Below are positions 46,744-55,255 of a stretch of 64,000 nucleotides of DNA, one piece after another. The stretch spans positions 1,302,001-1,366,000 of the forward strand of contig NZ_CP014862.1 in the NCBI RefSeq assembly GCF_002214585.1. The letters run 5' to 3'. Positions within the stretch are counted from its first letter, which is position 1; each line of letters opens with the position of its first letter. The position numbers and the translations under genes were made by a program. The notes beneath the pieces are model-generated. The model had not been told where the DNA came from, made no database searches, and was given only the letters and a program-made list of their open reading frames with translations. This DNA comes from Thermococcus profundus (GTDB taxonomy: Archaea; Methanobacteriota_B; Thermococci; Thermococcales; Thermococcaceae).

Positions 46744-47327
46744 CTCCTTCCGTCCTCCATTATCCATATCTTGACGCTTATCAAGGGGCCGACGGGGTTC
46801 TCCTTGCTGACGTCGAAGCGGTAGAAGTTAACGGCCATGCCGCGCGGGTGCCTCTCTATAACACCCAGAACGTCGGTGCCGTACCTGTCTGCTATCCCAG
46901 TGAGGGAGCGCTCCCTCCTCGGAACGAAGGTCCCGCCGGTGAGCTCGGCGAAGGCCTGGGCGAAGGCGACGTGATCAAGCCCAACACGCTTTGCGGTGGT
47001 GACAACGAAGGGCATCTCCTCCCTGATGGGGCGCACCTCCCTGAACCCCATCTCCCTCTGGAGCTTTATACCGTGGAGGTAGAGGTAGCCCAGGTAGCCC
47101 CAGTCCTCGGGGTCGACCTTTATGAACGTCATCTTTAGGGGGTTTCCCTTCCACACATTGACTATCAAAAGCCTCTCGTAGTTCCTGTCGTAGGCCTCCA
47201 TGAGGAGGTCGTGGATGGTCTTCTTGCCCCTGGTTAAGTAGAGTGAATTGGGGAAGACCTTCTCTAGGTCGTGCCCGAAGCTCCTCGTCCTCCTGGTGGG
47301 TCGGTGGGATGTCGTTATCAGCATCAT
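46680..47327 (-). CDS. Brix-domain ribosome biogenesis protein
   Basis: The 215-aa protein starts MMLITTSHRPTRRTRSFGHD and has the Brix/Imp4-like core (FPNSLYLTRGKKTIHDLLME, RLLIVNVWKGNPLKMTFIKV, RREVRPIRE-type segment). Archaeal members bind pre-rRNA during subunit assembly. The ATG at 47327 follows AAGGAATG; an in-frame ATG at 47369 lies right at a TATA-like CTTTTTAACC and is rejected. It is the first gene of the Brix-pcc1-pfdB-DUF3194 operon. Confidence 0.92.
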   Translation of the reverse strand: MMLITTSHRPTRRTRSFGHDLEKVFPNSLYLTRGKKTIHDLLMEAYDRNYERLLIVNVWKGNPLKMTFIKVDPEDWGYLGYLYLHGIKLQREMGFREVRPIREEMPFVVTTAKRVGLDHVAFAQAFAELTGGTFVPRRERSLTGIADRYGTDVLGVIERHPRGMAVNFYRFDVSKENPVGPLISVKIWIMEDGRRWDYKESLGIKPQRRTGRSRE

Positions 47328-47414
47328 GGCATTCCTTAGCTCAGGGACATGGTTAAAAAGCTTTTTCATGTTCTACTGCGAGATTTTTATCCCCCAGGGG
47401 GACCTCTCAGCATA

Positions 47415-47632
47415 GACGCTGAAGCCGCGGGAACCCTCCTAGACCTGGGCGGGATGCTCCTCTACGGCCTAGAGCCCGTCGTGATAAAGCCGAACCTTCC
47501 AACCCCCTCAGCTTTGCTTTCTTTGCCTCGGTGATCCTCTGGACCCTTGCCCTTTCCAGAGGCGGTGCCGAAAAGATAAGGACTGGAAGAACCCCCGGAG
47601 CAGTGAGGGCAAAAAGCGAGCTCAGAACTTGA
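47415..47632 (+). pseudogene. Decayed fragment of a DMT/EamA-type transporter gene
   Basis: Two plus-strand frames together give a membrane-protein N-terminus: AGTLLDLGGMLLYGLEPVVI then, one frame on, NPLSFAFFASVILWTLALSR. This order resembles the first two helices of EamA/DMT permeases. Neither frame has a good start nor the remaining eight helices; the first ends at TGA (47532-47534) and the second at TGA (47630-47632). It fills the otherwise unexplained 419-base gap between the Brix and panB genes. Identification is from hydrophobic pattern and recalled family sequence. Confidence 0.5.
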
Positions 47633-47746
47633 GATATGCTCTGACAAAAGGAACAAAGAAACCCCTAATCCAAAGCGTCTCCTAGTGGGATCGTATGTCG
47701 TCCCCAGAATTCATCTGTTCTCCCCCCACCCCCGCACCGCAGAGCA

Positions 47747-48601
47747 TCACTCGTCCTCTAGCCTTTCAAGGGCATTCCTCTTCTTCCTCTCAAAGTCGTC
47801 CTTGTCAAGGAACTCCCAGTAGTGCTCTTTAGCAGGGAACTTCTCCTCCTTTACCTCCTCACGGTAGCTCTCGAGGGCAAGCCGGATTATGCTCGCTAAA
47901 TCGGTGTATTTCCTAACGAAGGGCGGGACTTCCTCGTAGATTCCGAGAAGGTCGTGCCAGACGAGAACCTGACCGTCAACCCACGGACCGGAGCCTATGC
48001 CGATTGTCGGGATCGAAACCTCCTCCGTGACGAGCTTTGCCACATCCGCCAGCGTGAACTCGAGGACAACAGCGAAGGCACCCGCCTTCTCAAGGGCCTT
48101 GGCATCGCGCAGGATTTCCTCAATTTCATCCTCTGTCTCGCCCATGAGCCTATAACCGCCGAGGCGAAGGTAGCGCTGCGGGGTTAGGCCGGTGTGTCCC
48201 ATAACGGGAATACCCATGCGGACGAGCTTCCTAACGAGCTTCCTGTGGTCGTAGCCGCCCTCTATCTTTACCGCATCCGCCCCCGCCTGGATAAGTCTGA
48301 CCGCGTTCTTAACGCCCTCCTCAACGCTGATCTCATAGCTCCCGAAGGGCATGTCCGCCAGAACAAGCGCCCTCTTAACGGCCCTCGCCACAGCCCGCGT
48401 GTGAAATACCATCTGCTCCATGCTCACGTTGAGGGTGTTGGGCTCGCCGTAGACGACCATTCCCAGGGAGTCTCCAACGAAGACTATGTCCATCCCGGCT
48501 TTGTCAGCGAGAAGACCAGAGGGGTAATCGTAAGCCGTCACCATCGCTATCTTTTCCCGCCCCTTCATCTCGATTATCCTTCTCGGCGTTATCTCCCTCA
48601 T
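47747..48601 (-). CDS. panB: 3-methyl-2-oxobutanoate hydroxymethyltransferase PanB
   Basis: PanB adds a hydroxymethyl group from methylene-tetrahydrofolate (in archaea a pterin analogue) to ketoisovalerate, the first step of pantothenate/CoA synthesis. The 284-aa protein has the family blocks [57 protein letters not shown] and [30 protein letters not shown] precedes the ATG at 48601. Divergent from the VapBC pair. Confidence 0.96.
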   Translation of the reverse strand: MREITPRRIIEMKGREKIAMVTAYDYPSGLLADKAGMDIVFVGDSLGMVVYGEPNTLNVSMEQMVFHTRAVARAVKRALVLADMPFGSYEISVEEGVKNAVRLIQAGADAVKIEGGYDHRKLVRKLVRMGIPVMGHTGLTPQRYLRLGGYRLMGETEDEIEEILRDAKALEKAGAFAVVLEFTLADVAKLVTEEVSIPTIGIGSGPWVDGQVLVWHDLLGIYEEVPPFVRKYTDLASIIRLALESYREEVKEEKFPAKEHYWEFLDKDDFERKKRNALERLEDE

Positions 48602-48651
48602 GCCACCACCCACACCATTTCGACGGCGGTCTAATTAACGGTTTCGATGGG

Positions 48652-48681
48652 TTTATATATACCGATGTAGGTAAATACCGA
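48652..48681 (+). promoter_or_regulatory. vapBC promoter with TACCGA direct repeats
   Basis: TTTATATATA (48652-48661) is a strong TATA box about 40 bases before vapB. TACCGA occurs at 48660-48665 and again at 48676-48681, 16 bases apart, overlapping the TATA end and the expected transcription start. Ribbon-helix-helix antitoxins commonly bind such repeats to autorepress, so this is a candidate VapB operator. Confidence 0.45.
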
Positions 48682-48692
48682 CAGGTGAGAGC

Positions 48693-48953
48693 ATGGGTAA
48701 GGTCAAAACGAGCGTATACATCGATGAGGAGCTGTGGAAGGAGTTTAAAGAGCTTGCCCAAAGAGAGAACAGGGAGGTAAGCAAGCTTCTCGAGGAATCT
48801 CTTATGAACTACCTCATAAATGAGGTTCTTAAGGACGTTGATGACTCAAAAATCCCACTGTGGTTCGAGCCTCTGGACGTTCCCAAGGAGGACAGCGGAA
48901 AGCTCGTGAGGGAGATGCGGGATGAGAGGGAGAAGCGTCTACTTGGACAGTAG
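48693..48953 (+). CDS. vapB: Ribbon-helix-helix antitoxin VapB
   Basis: The 86-aa protein begins with the RHH DNA-binding strand and helices (VKTSVYIDEELWKEFKELAQ, REVSKLLEESLMNYLINEV) and ends in a charged tail that should wrap the toxin. Its end overlaps the PIN toxin gene by 32 bases, as usual for vapBC. GGTGAGAGC precedes the ATG. It probably represses its own promoter. Confidence 0.9.
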   Translation: MGKVKTSVYIDEELWKEFKELAQRENREVSKLLEESLMNYLINEVLKDVDDSKIPLWFEPLDVPKEDSGKLVREMRDEREKRLLGQ

Positions 48954-49383
48954 TGCCATCCTGAAGAGGTATCTAAATGACGAGTACAGCGAGATCGTGG
49001 AGGAAATATTCAAATCAGCTTACAGAGGAGAGGTAAAGCTTGCCTTCAGCTTCTGGAACATTGGAGAGGCTCTCGGCATCTTTGACAAGAGACTTAGGCG
49101 CGGCACCCTCAATCCCGAGGATTATCGGTTCATCAAAACTGCCTTTCTCGCGGAAGTGAAGCGCTTTACCCGGCTGGGAGTCCTTGAGATAGTACCCGTT
49201 CATTCTCTTCTTTTGGCTGATGCATGGAAGCTAATTGAGAAGTACCACATCTACCAGGCAGACGCCCTCCAGATAGTCTCAGCAAAGCGCGTTAATGCTT
49301 CAGAATTTTACACAGCTGACAGGAGACTCCACAATGCGGCCCTAAACGAGGGATTGAACTCTAATCTCCTTGGGGGTGAATAA
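48922..49383 (+). CDS. vapC: PIN-domain ribonuclease toxin VapC
   Basis: The 153-aa toxin has the four conserved acids of PIN RNases: [44 protein letters not shown] and [14 protein letters not shown]. VapC toxins cut tRNA or rRNA when released by VapB. The ATG at 48922 lies in the vapB 3' end. The archease ATG lies 1 base after its stop, so transcription may continue into the tRNA-repair genes. Confidence 0.92.
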   Translation: MRGRSVYLDSSAILKRYLNDEYSEIVEEIFKSAYRGEVKLAFSFWNIGEALGIFDKRLRRGTLNPEDYRFIKTAFLAEVKRFTRLGVLEIVPVHSLLLADAWKLIEKYHIYQADALQIVSAKRVNASEFYTADRRLHNAALNEGLNSNLLGGE

Positions 49384-49384
49384 A

Positions 49385-49813
49385 ATGAGAAAATGGGAAC
49401 ACTACGAGCATACCGCAGATATAGGCGTTCGCGGTTACGGTTCAACGCTGGAGAAGGCCTTTGAGGCCGTTGCCCTCGGCCTCTTCGACGTTATGGTGGA
49501 CGTGGGGAAGGTTGAGCCTAAGGAGTGCAGGGAAGTTGAGGTCGAAGAGGAAGACCTTGAGGCACTCCTCTACAGCTTCCTTGAGGAGCTTTTGGTTCTC
49601 CACGACATGGAGGGACTGGTTTTCGGGGACGTCAAAGTGAGCATCGAGAAGACTGAAGAAGGTTACAAGCTCAAGGCTAAGGCCTGTGGCGAGCCTTTGG
49701 ACTTAGAAAAGCACAATCCCAAAGAGGAGGTCAAAGCCATAACATACCACGACATGAGGATTGAAAAGCTTCCTGACGGTGGATGGATGGCTCAGTTCGT
49801 TCCGGATCTGTGA
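49385..49813 (+). CDS. Archease
   Basis: Archease is a small metal-binding chaperone that activates the RNA ligase RtcB and also improves Trm4 specificity. The 142-aa protein has [20 protein letters not shown] (conserved His and Asp), the [12 protein letters not shown] segment and [30 protein letters not shown] precedes the ATG at 49385. Both known client types follow directly: Trm4 (49823) and RtcB (51275). Confidence 0.96.
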   Translation: MRKWEHYEHTADIGVRGYGSTLEKAFEAVALGLFDVMVDVGKVEPKECREVEVEEEDLEALLYSFLEELLVLHDMEGLVFGDVKVSIEKTEEGYKLKAKACGEPLDLEKHNPKEEVKAITYHDMRIEKLPDGGWMAQFVPDL

Positions 49814-49822
49814 GGTGTTGGG

Positions 49823-50761
49823 ATGAGCGCGAGGGACGTTATTAAAGAGACCAATCCCGCTTTCTATGAAAGGTATTCCAGGATTGAGGACAGCGATGAG
49901 TTCTGGGAGTTCATAATCAAGCCTCTACGTCAGAGCATCAGGGTGAACACACTAAAGGCACCGCTCGAAGTGGTAGTTGAGAGACTTAGTGAGGAGTTCG
50001 AGCTTGAACCGATCCCCTGGGTCAAGGAGGGCTTCTTCATAAACGTGGACAGTCTCGCGAAGATTCCGGAGCACGGTTTAGGAGTCGTCTTCGGCCAAGA
50101 GGCCAGCTCGATGATACCGCCGGTTGTTCTCGACCCCAAGCCAGGGGAGCTTGTCTTGGATATGGCGGCGGCGCCTGGATCAAAGACAGGACAGATAGCC
50201 CAGTACATGGAAAACGAAGGGTGCATAATAGCCAACGACCCCCAGATCAGCAGGGCCAACGTCCTCATGGCGAACCTCAACAGGATGGGCGTTCTTATAG
50301 CCAGGGTGACGATTAGGGACGGTGCCAGCTTCGCCCGCTTTGAGAACACCTTTGATAGGGTCCTCCTCGATGCTCCGTGCTCCTCTGTGGGAATGATACG
50401 GAAGAGGTGGAAGTTCCTGACCGAATGGCGCGAGAAGGCCGTTATCCGTTATATGAACATCCAGAAGAGGCTCATCCTGGCGGGATACAGGGCCCTAAAG
50501 CCAGGCGGAGTAATGGTATACTCCACCTGCACCATAGATCCGCTGGAGAACGAGGAGGTCGTCGACTACCTCCTGAGAAAGACGGACGCAAAGCTTGAGA
50601 AGATAGATCTGCAGGTTAAGACGAGCGAACCCGTCCTCGAATGGGAGGGAAAAGAGTACTCGGAGGATCTGAAGAAAGCTTTGAGGATCCACCCGAACGA
50701 CAACGACACCGAGGCGTTCTTCATTGCAAAAATCGTTAAGCCGGGTGATGGCGGTGAATGA
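49823..50761 (+). CDS. trm4: tRNA (cytosine-C5) methyltransferase, Trm4/NSUN type
   Basis: The 312-aa SAM-dependent enzyme methylates cytosines of tRNA. It shows motif I LDMAAAPGSKTGQIAQYM, motif IV LLDAPCSSVGM (one Cys of the two-Cys mechanism), motif VI TCTIDPLENEEVVDYLL (catalytic Cys) and the N-terminal RNA-binding segment. It starts 9 bases after archease, with GTGAGGTG in between. The archease-Trm4 pairing has been studied in Pyrococcus. Its 3' end overlaps the next gene by 8 bases. Confidence 0.95.
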   Translation: MSARDVIKETNPAFYERYSRIEDSDEFWEFIIKPLRQSIRVNTLKAPLEVVVERLSEEFELEPIPWVKEGFFINVDSLAKIPEHGLGVVFGQEASSMIPPVVLDPKPGELVLDMAAAPGSKTGQIAQYMENEGCIIANDPQISRANVLMANLNRMGVLIARVTIRDGASFARFENTFDRVLLDAPCSSVGMIRKRWKFLTEWREKAVIRYMNIQKRLILAGYRALKPGGVMVYSTCTIDPLENEEVVDYLLRKTDAKLEKIDLQVKTSEPVLEWEGKEYSEDLKKALRIHPNDNDTEAFFIAKIVKPGDGGE

Positions 50762-51215
50762 AGTGCAGAGAAAGTTCACAAATCCGCGGGAGGAGATAGG
50801 GAAAACCCCAGATACAGAGCTCGTTAAGAGACTCCTCATCGAGAACTACGGTCATGCTCCAGACCTGGTGTACCTCATCAGGGGCAATCACCAGAAGGTT
50901 TACGCCAGAAAGCCCTGCCCTCTCGAAATAAAAAGCGACGGCTGGCTCTACTTCGGAAGGATCGAGAGCGACGGAATAAGGCTGAGCATCGAGGGGAGCT
51001 TTCTCGTCGGGCCGAAAGCAACGAAGAACGTGGTTGAACTTGGCGATGATATGGCCAGGAGGTACTTAGCTGGAGAGAGTGTGGAAATTGAGAACAAAGA
51101 ACTCCACGGCTGGGTGATAGTGAAGTGGCGCTCCTACTACCTCGGCTCGGCGAAGGCAAAGGAGGGAAGGTTGATAAACTACGTGCCTAAGGAGAGGAGG
51201 CTGAGGGTTGAGTAA
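50754..51215 (+). CDS. PUA-like RNA-binding protein linked to Trm4
   Basis: The 153-aa protein starts MNEVQRKFTNPREEIGKTPD and has a C-terminal PUA-like barrel (SFLVGPKATKNVVELGDDMA, GWVIVKWRSYYLGSAKAKEG, INYVPKERRLRVE) similar to the domain fused to some bacterial NSUN-type rRNA methylases such as RsmF. The GTG at 50754 follows GGTGATG; an ATG two codons earlier is too close to that site. The overlap with trm4 implies coupled translation and a joint role in RNA modification. Confidence 0.8.
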   Translation: MNEVQRKFTNPREEIGKTPDTELVKRLLIENYGHAPDLVYLIRGNHQKVYARKPCPLEIKSDGWLYFGRIESDGIRLSIEGSFLVGPKATKNVVELGDDMARRYLAGESVEIENKELHGWVIVKWRSYYLGSAKAKEGRLINYVPKERRLRVE

Positions 51216-51274
51216 CGATTTTGTTCCTCGAAACCTTAAAATAACTTTAGGGCGACCTAAGAGGGGGTGAGAGG

Positions 51275-52714
51275 ATGGTACCGCTGAAGAGGATAGACAA
51301 GATCCGCTGGGAGATACCGAAGTTCGACAGGAGGATGCGCGTCCCCGGAAGGGTCTACGCCGACGACGCTCTAATCGAGAAGATGAAGAACGATCGGACG
51401 CTTGAACAGGCGGCGAACGTCGCCATGCTCCCGGGCATCTACAAGTACTCCATCGTAATGCCGGACGGACACCAGGGCTACGGCTTCCCAATCGGCGGAG
51501 TGGCGGCCTTTGACGCAAAGGAGGGTGTAATAAGCCCCGGAGGAGTCGGCTACGACATTAACTGCGGCGTCAGACTCATCAGAACTAACCTAACCAAGGA
51601 TGAAGTCAGACCGAGGATCAGGGAGCTCGTTGATACCCTCTTCAAGAACGTCCCAAGCGGACTGGGAAGCAAAGGCCGTGTGAGACTCCACTGGACCCAG
51701 CTTGATGATGTCCTCGCCGACGGAGCCAAGTGGGCAGTTGACAACGGCTACGGCTGGAAGGAAGATTTGGAGCACCTTGAAGAGGGCGGAAGGATGGAGG
51801 GAGCAAATCCGGAAGCTGTCAGCCAGAAGGCGAAGCAGAGGGGTGCACCCCAGCTCGGCTCCCTCGGCTCAGGAAACCACTTCCTTGAGGTTCAGTATGT
51901 TGACAAGATCTACGATGAGAAGATAGCCAAGGCGTACGGCCTCTTTGAGGGACAGGTTGTGGTCATGGTTCACACCGGAAGCAGGGGTCTTGGCCATCAG
52001 GTCGCGAGCGACTACCTAAGGATAATGGAGAAGGCCAACCGGAAGTACGGAATTCCCTGGCCGGACAGGGAGCTTGTGAGCGTCCCGTTCCAGAGCGAGG
52101 AGGGGCAGAGATACTTCAGCGCAATGAAGGCAGCGGCAAACTTCGCGTGGGCCAACAGGCAGATGATAACCCACTGGGTCAGGGAGAGCTTCGAGGAGGT
52201 CTTCAAGCGTAAAGCTGAGGACATGGAGATGGAGATCGTCTACGACGTCGCCCACAACATAGCCAAGCTTGAGGAGCACGAGGTTGATGGAAGGAAGGTG
52301 AAAGTTGTAGTCCACAGGAAGGGTGCAACGAGGGCCTTTCCGGCAGGCCATCCGGACGTTCCAAAGGCCTACCGCGACGTCGGCCAGCCCGTCCTCATCC
52401 CAGGCTCAATGGGTACCGCAAGCTACGTCCTCGCTGGAGCTGAGGGCTCGATGAAGGAAACCTTCGGAAGCTCCTGTCACGGAGCTGGCAGGCTGTTGAG
52501 CAGAAAAGCTGCCACACGGCAGTACCGCGGCGACAGGCTCAGGAACGAGCTGGCGCAGAAGGGAATCTACGTAAGGGCCGCCTCCCTTCGTGTTGTCGCA
52601 GAGGAAGCCCCCGGTGCCTACAAGAGCGTAGACAACGTCGTCAACACCGTCCACGAGGCAGGGATAGCGAACCTCGTTGCTAGAATGAGGCCGATGGGAG
52701 TTGCGAAGGGCTGA
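51275..52714 (+). CDS. rtcB: tRNA-splicing RNA ligase RtcB
   Basis: RtcB joins 2',3'-cyclic phosphate and 5'-OH RNA ends using GTP and Mn, completing tRNA splicing in archaea. The 479-aa protein has the metal and active-site residues in [44 protein letters not shown] and [13 protein letters not shown], the last with the His (near residue 402) that accepts GMP. No intein is present, unlike in some Pyrococcus genes. GGTGAGAGG precedes the ATG. Confidence 0.98.
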   Translation: MVPLKRIDKIRWEIPKFDRRMRVPGRVYADDALIEKMKNDRTLEQAANVAMLPGIYKYSIVMPDGHQGYGFPIGGVAAFDAKEGVISPGGVGYDINCGVRLIRTNLTKDEVRPRIRELVDTLFKNVPSGLGSKGRVRLHWTQLDDVLADGAKWAVDNGYGWKEDLEHLEEGGRMEGANPEAVSQKAKQRGAPQLGSLGSGNHFLEVQYVDKIYDEKIAKAYGLFEGQVVVMVHTGSRGLGHQVASDYLRIMEKANRKYGIPWPDRELVSVPFQSEEGQRYFSAMKAAANFAWANRQMITHWVRESFEEVFKRKAEDMEMEIVYDVAHNIAKLEEHEVDGRKVKVVVHRKGATRAFPAGHPDVPKAYRDVGQPVLIPGSMGTASYVLAGAEGSMKETFGSSCHGAGRLLSRKAATRQYRGDRLRNELAQKGIYVRAASLRVVAEEAPGAYKSVDNVVNTVHEAGIANLVARMRPMGVAKG

Positions 52715-52725
52715 TGCCCTTTTTT
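52708..52725 (+). terminator. Hairpin plus T-run after rtcB
   Basis: GGGC (52708-52711) and GCCC (52716-52719) pair around TGAT, which contains the stop codon, and are followed by six T residues; another six-T run begins about 10 bases later. A T-run is the normal archaeal termination signal, so rtcB transcription probably ends here. Confidence 0.55.
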
Positions 52726-52785
52726 GAGCTTTTTTGACATTTTCTTCTATTTCTGAGAACAAGAGAAGAAAAGAAGGAAAAGGGT

Positions 52786-55023
52786 TCACCTTATCCTTGA
52801 GCCAAGCTTGACCTCCTTGTCCGGCATGAGCAGGGCGACGTTCTCGCCGTCGTCCGCAGCGAGGAGCATTCCCTGGCTTTCTACTCCTCTAAGCTTCTTG
52901 GGCTCGAGGTTGGCTATGATGACGACGTAGTGGTTGAGCAACTCCTCGGGCTTGTAGTACTTCTTGAGCCCGGCAACGAGCTGCCTGACCTCGTCTCCAA
53001 GGTCGACCTTGACGAGGTAGAGCCGGTCCGCGTTGGGGTGGTCCTTGACCTCTATTATCTTTCCAACCCTCAAATCGAGCTTGGCGAACTCATCAAAGCT
53101 GATATACTCCATCTTCTTACCCTCCTTGGCTTTCTCCTTCTTCTGGGGAGCCTTAGCTTTTTCGGCCTTCTCAGCCTTTCCGCCCTTTGAAGGGGCCTCC
53201 CCGTATATGCTCTTGAGGAGCGCGAGGGCCTCTTCCTCCCTCTTCTCCCCGAAGCGCTCTAAGATTACCTTAAAGACGTCGTCTCTCTTGTAGTACTTGT
53301 CGAGGAGTATCCTTGCGCTGGCGGGGTTGCCCCTGCCGATGTAGTTCACGATGAAGTGGATTATCTCCTCGTCGGTGACCTTTCTGAACATTGGGGTGGC
53401 CTTTCTCACGCGGTGTCCGGCCGGAAGCTCGGTGAACTCCCACTTCTTGAGCTCCTCAAGGTTGAGGAGGTGCCATATCTTCTCACTTGCATCCGGCAGG
53501 AACGGCTCGAGGAGTATTCCGAGTGCCTTGACTATCTGGAGCGAGACGTTGACGGTCGTCGCAGTCCTCTCGCGGTCGGTCTTGGCGGTCTTCCATGGCT
53601 TCTGGTAATCGAAGTAGCGGTTTCCGAAAATGGCCAGCTCCATAACACGCTTGAGCGCGTCCTTGAAGCGGTAGCTAGCTATGAGCTCGCCAGTCTCCTT
53701 AAAGGCCTTCTCTATCTCCTCAAAGGCCTGCTTGTCCAGCTCGTTCAGTTCACCCCTCTCCGGAACCTTTCCATCGAAGTAGCGGTTCACGAAGGTCATG
53801 GCCCTGTGCACAAAGTTTCCGAGGTTGTTCACGAGCTCCTCGTTTATCTTGCTCTTGAAGTCGGCGAAGTTAAAGTCAGAATCCCTCGTCTCGGGCATTA
53901 TGGCGGTGAGGTAGTAGCGGAGGTAATCGGCTGGAAACGCATCCAGGAACTCGTGGACCCATATCGCCCAGTTCCTGCTCGTTGAGAACTTCTTGCCCTC
54001 GAGGTTGAGGTACTCGTTGGCGGGGATGTCGTAGGGCAGGTTCCACTCGGCCTCGACTTCATCGTCCTTGTACTTGCCGTAGGCCATCAGGAAGGCGGGC
54101 CAGAATATCGCGTGGAAGGGAACGTTATCCTTTCCGATGAAGTGGATGACCTTGGTCTGACCGTCGAGGTTGAGCCAGAACTTCTTCCACTCGTTCTCCC
54201 TTCCTTCCCTCTTCAGGTGCTCGATGGTGATGCTGATGTAGCCGATCGGGGCCTCGAACCAGACGTAGAGGACCTTTCCCTTAACGTCTTCGTCGTCGAG
54301 CGGAACCGGGATACCCCAGTCGAGGTCGCGCGTCATGGCCCTCTCTTCGAGACCCTCGTTTATCCAGCCGAGGACTGTGTTGCGCACGTTCGGCTTCCAG
54401 TGCTCCTGACTCTCGACCCACTTCTTGAGTCTCTCCTGGAAGTCCCCCATGCGGATGTAGTAGTGCGCCGAGTCCTTAAAGGTGATCGGGTTGCCGCAGA
54501 TGTTGCAGCGGGGGTTGATGAGGATTTCGGGCGTTAGCGGGTGACCGCAGACCTCACACTGGTCGCCTCTCTGGTTTTCCGCCCCACAGTAGGGGCACGT
54601 TCCGATGACATACCTATCCGGCAGGAACATCTTGTCGTGCTCGCAGTAGGCCTGCTTGCTCACCTTTTTTACCAGATGACCGTTCTCAAGGGCCTTGAGG
54701 AAGAACTCCTGGCTTACCCGGTAGTGGACGGGAAGTTCAGTCCTTCCGAAGTAGTCGAAGCTTATCTTTGCCCTCTCGAAGGTGGTCTTTATGTGCTCGT
54801 GGAACTCGTCAACAATCTCCCTCGGGCTTCTGCCTTCCTTGAGCGCGCGGAAGGTTATCGGCGTTCCATGCTCGTCCGTTCCGCAGACGAAGAGAACCTC
54901 CTCACCCTTCAGGCGGAGGTAGCGCACGAAGATGTCCGCTGGCAGATAGGCTCCAGCTAAATGCCCCGCGTGAATCGGCCCGTTAGCGTAAGGCAACGCC
55001 GATGTGACCATGTACCTGACCAT
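52786..55023 (-). CDS. metG: Methionyl-tRNA synthetase with C-terminal tRNA-binding domain
   Basis: The 745-aa class I enzyme charges tRNA(Met). It has the HIGH-like PIHAGHLAG, a zinc-knuckle insert (CPYCGAENQRGDQCEVCG, CNICG), KFSTSRNW as the KMSKS motif, an anticodon-binding helical domain and, after a Lys/Ala-rich linker, an EMAP/Trbp111-type OB domain (FDEFAKLDLRVGKIIEVKDH) at about 640-745. GGTGGTTAAA precedes the ATG at 55023. The dimerising OB domain is fused here, while some archaea encode it separately. Confidence 0.97.
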   Translation of the reverse strand: MVRYMVTSALPYANGPIHAGHLAGAYLPADIFVRYLRLKGEEVLFVCGTDEHGTPITFRALKEGRSPREIVDEFHEHIKTTFERAKISFDYFGRTELPVHYRVSQEFFLKALENGHLVKKVSKQAYCEHDKMFLPDRYVIGTCPYCGAENQRGDQCEVCGHPLTPEILINPRCNICGNPITFKDSAHYYIRMGDFQERLKKWVESQEHWKPNVRNTVLGWINEGLEERAMTRDLDWGIPVPLDDEDVKGKVLYVWFEAPIGYISITIEHLKREGRENEWKKFWLNLDGQTKVIHFIGKDNVPFHAIFWPAFLMAYGKYKDDEVEAEWNLPYDIPANEYLNLEGKKFSTSRNWAIWVHEFLDAFPADYLRYYLTAIMPETRDSDFNFADFKSKINEELVNNLGNFVHRAMTFVNRYFDGKVPERGELNELDKQAFEEIEKAFKETGELIASYRFKDALKRVMELAIFGNRYFDYQKPWKTAKTDRERTATTVNVSLQIVKALGILLEPFLPDASEKIWHLLNLEELKKWEFTELPAGHRVRKATPMFRKVTDEEIIHFIVNYIGRGNPASARILLDKYYKRDDVFKVILERFGEKREEEALALLKSIYGEAPSKGGKAEKAEKAKAPQKKEKAKEGKKMEYISFDEFAKLDLRVGKIIEVKDHPNADRLYLVKVDLGDEVRQLVAGLKKYYKPEELLNHYVVIIANLEPKKLRGVESQGMLLAADDGENVALLMPDKEVKLGSRIR

Positions 55024-55255
55024 TTTAACCACCGTCCGGCAGTGGGTTCCCTCCCTTATAAGCCCTGCGGGTTTTAAACATTACGGTGGGTTATTAAGAT
55101 AGGGAGAAAATATGCAGGGTTTGATATATAGCAGAAGCGACTCATGGAGCGATCCTGAGGGACCCAAAAATTAATAAGTATTGCTTTCCAATTTTCATGC
55201 CCGTAAACCGGAAGGCTTAATAGTTAGGAGACCCTAATTAGAGGGAGGTGTGAAA

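Noticed and set aside
50724-50754. Earlier start codons for the PUA-like gene
   Set aside because: The GTG at 50754 is the only one with a correctly spaced GGTGATG; earlier codons would lie on or before that site.
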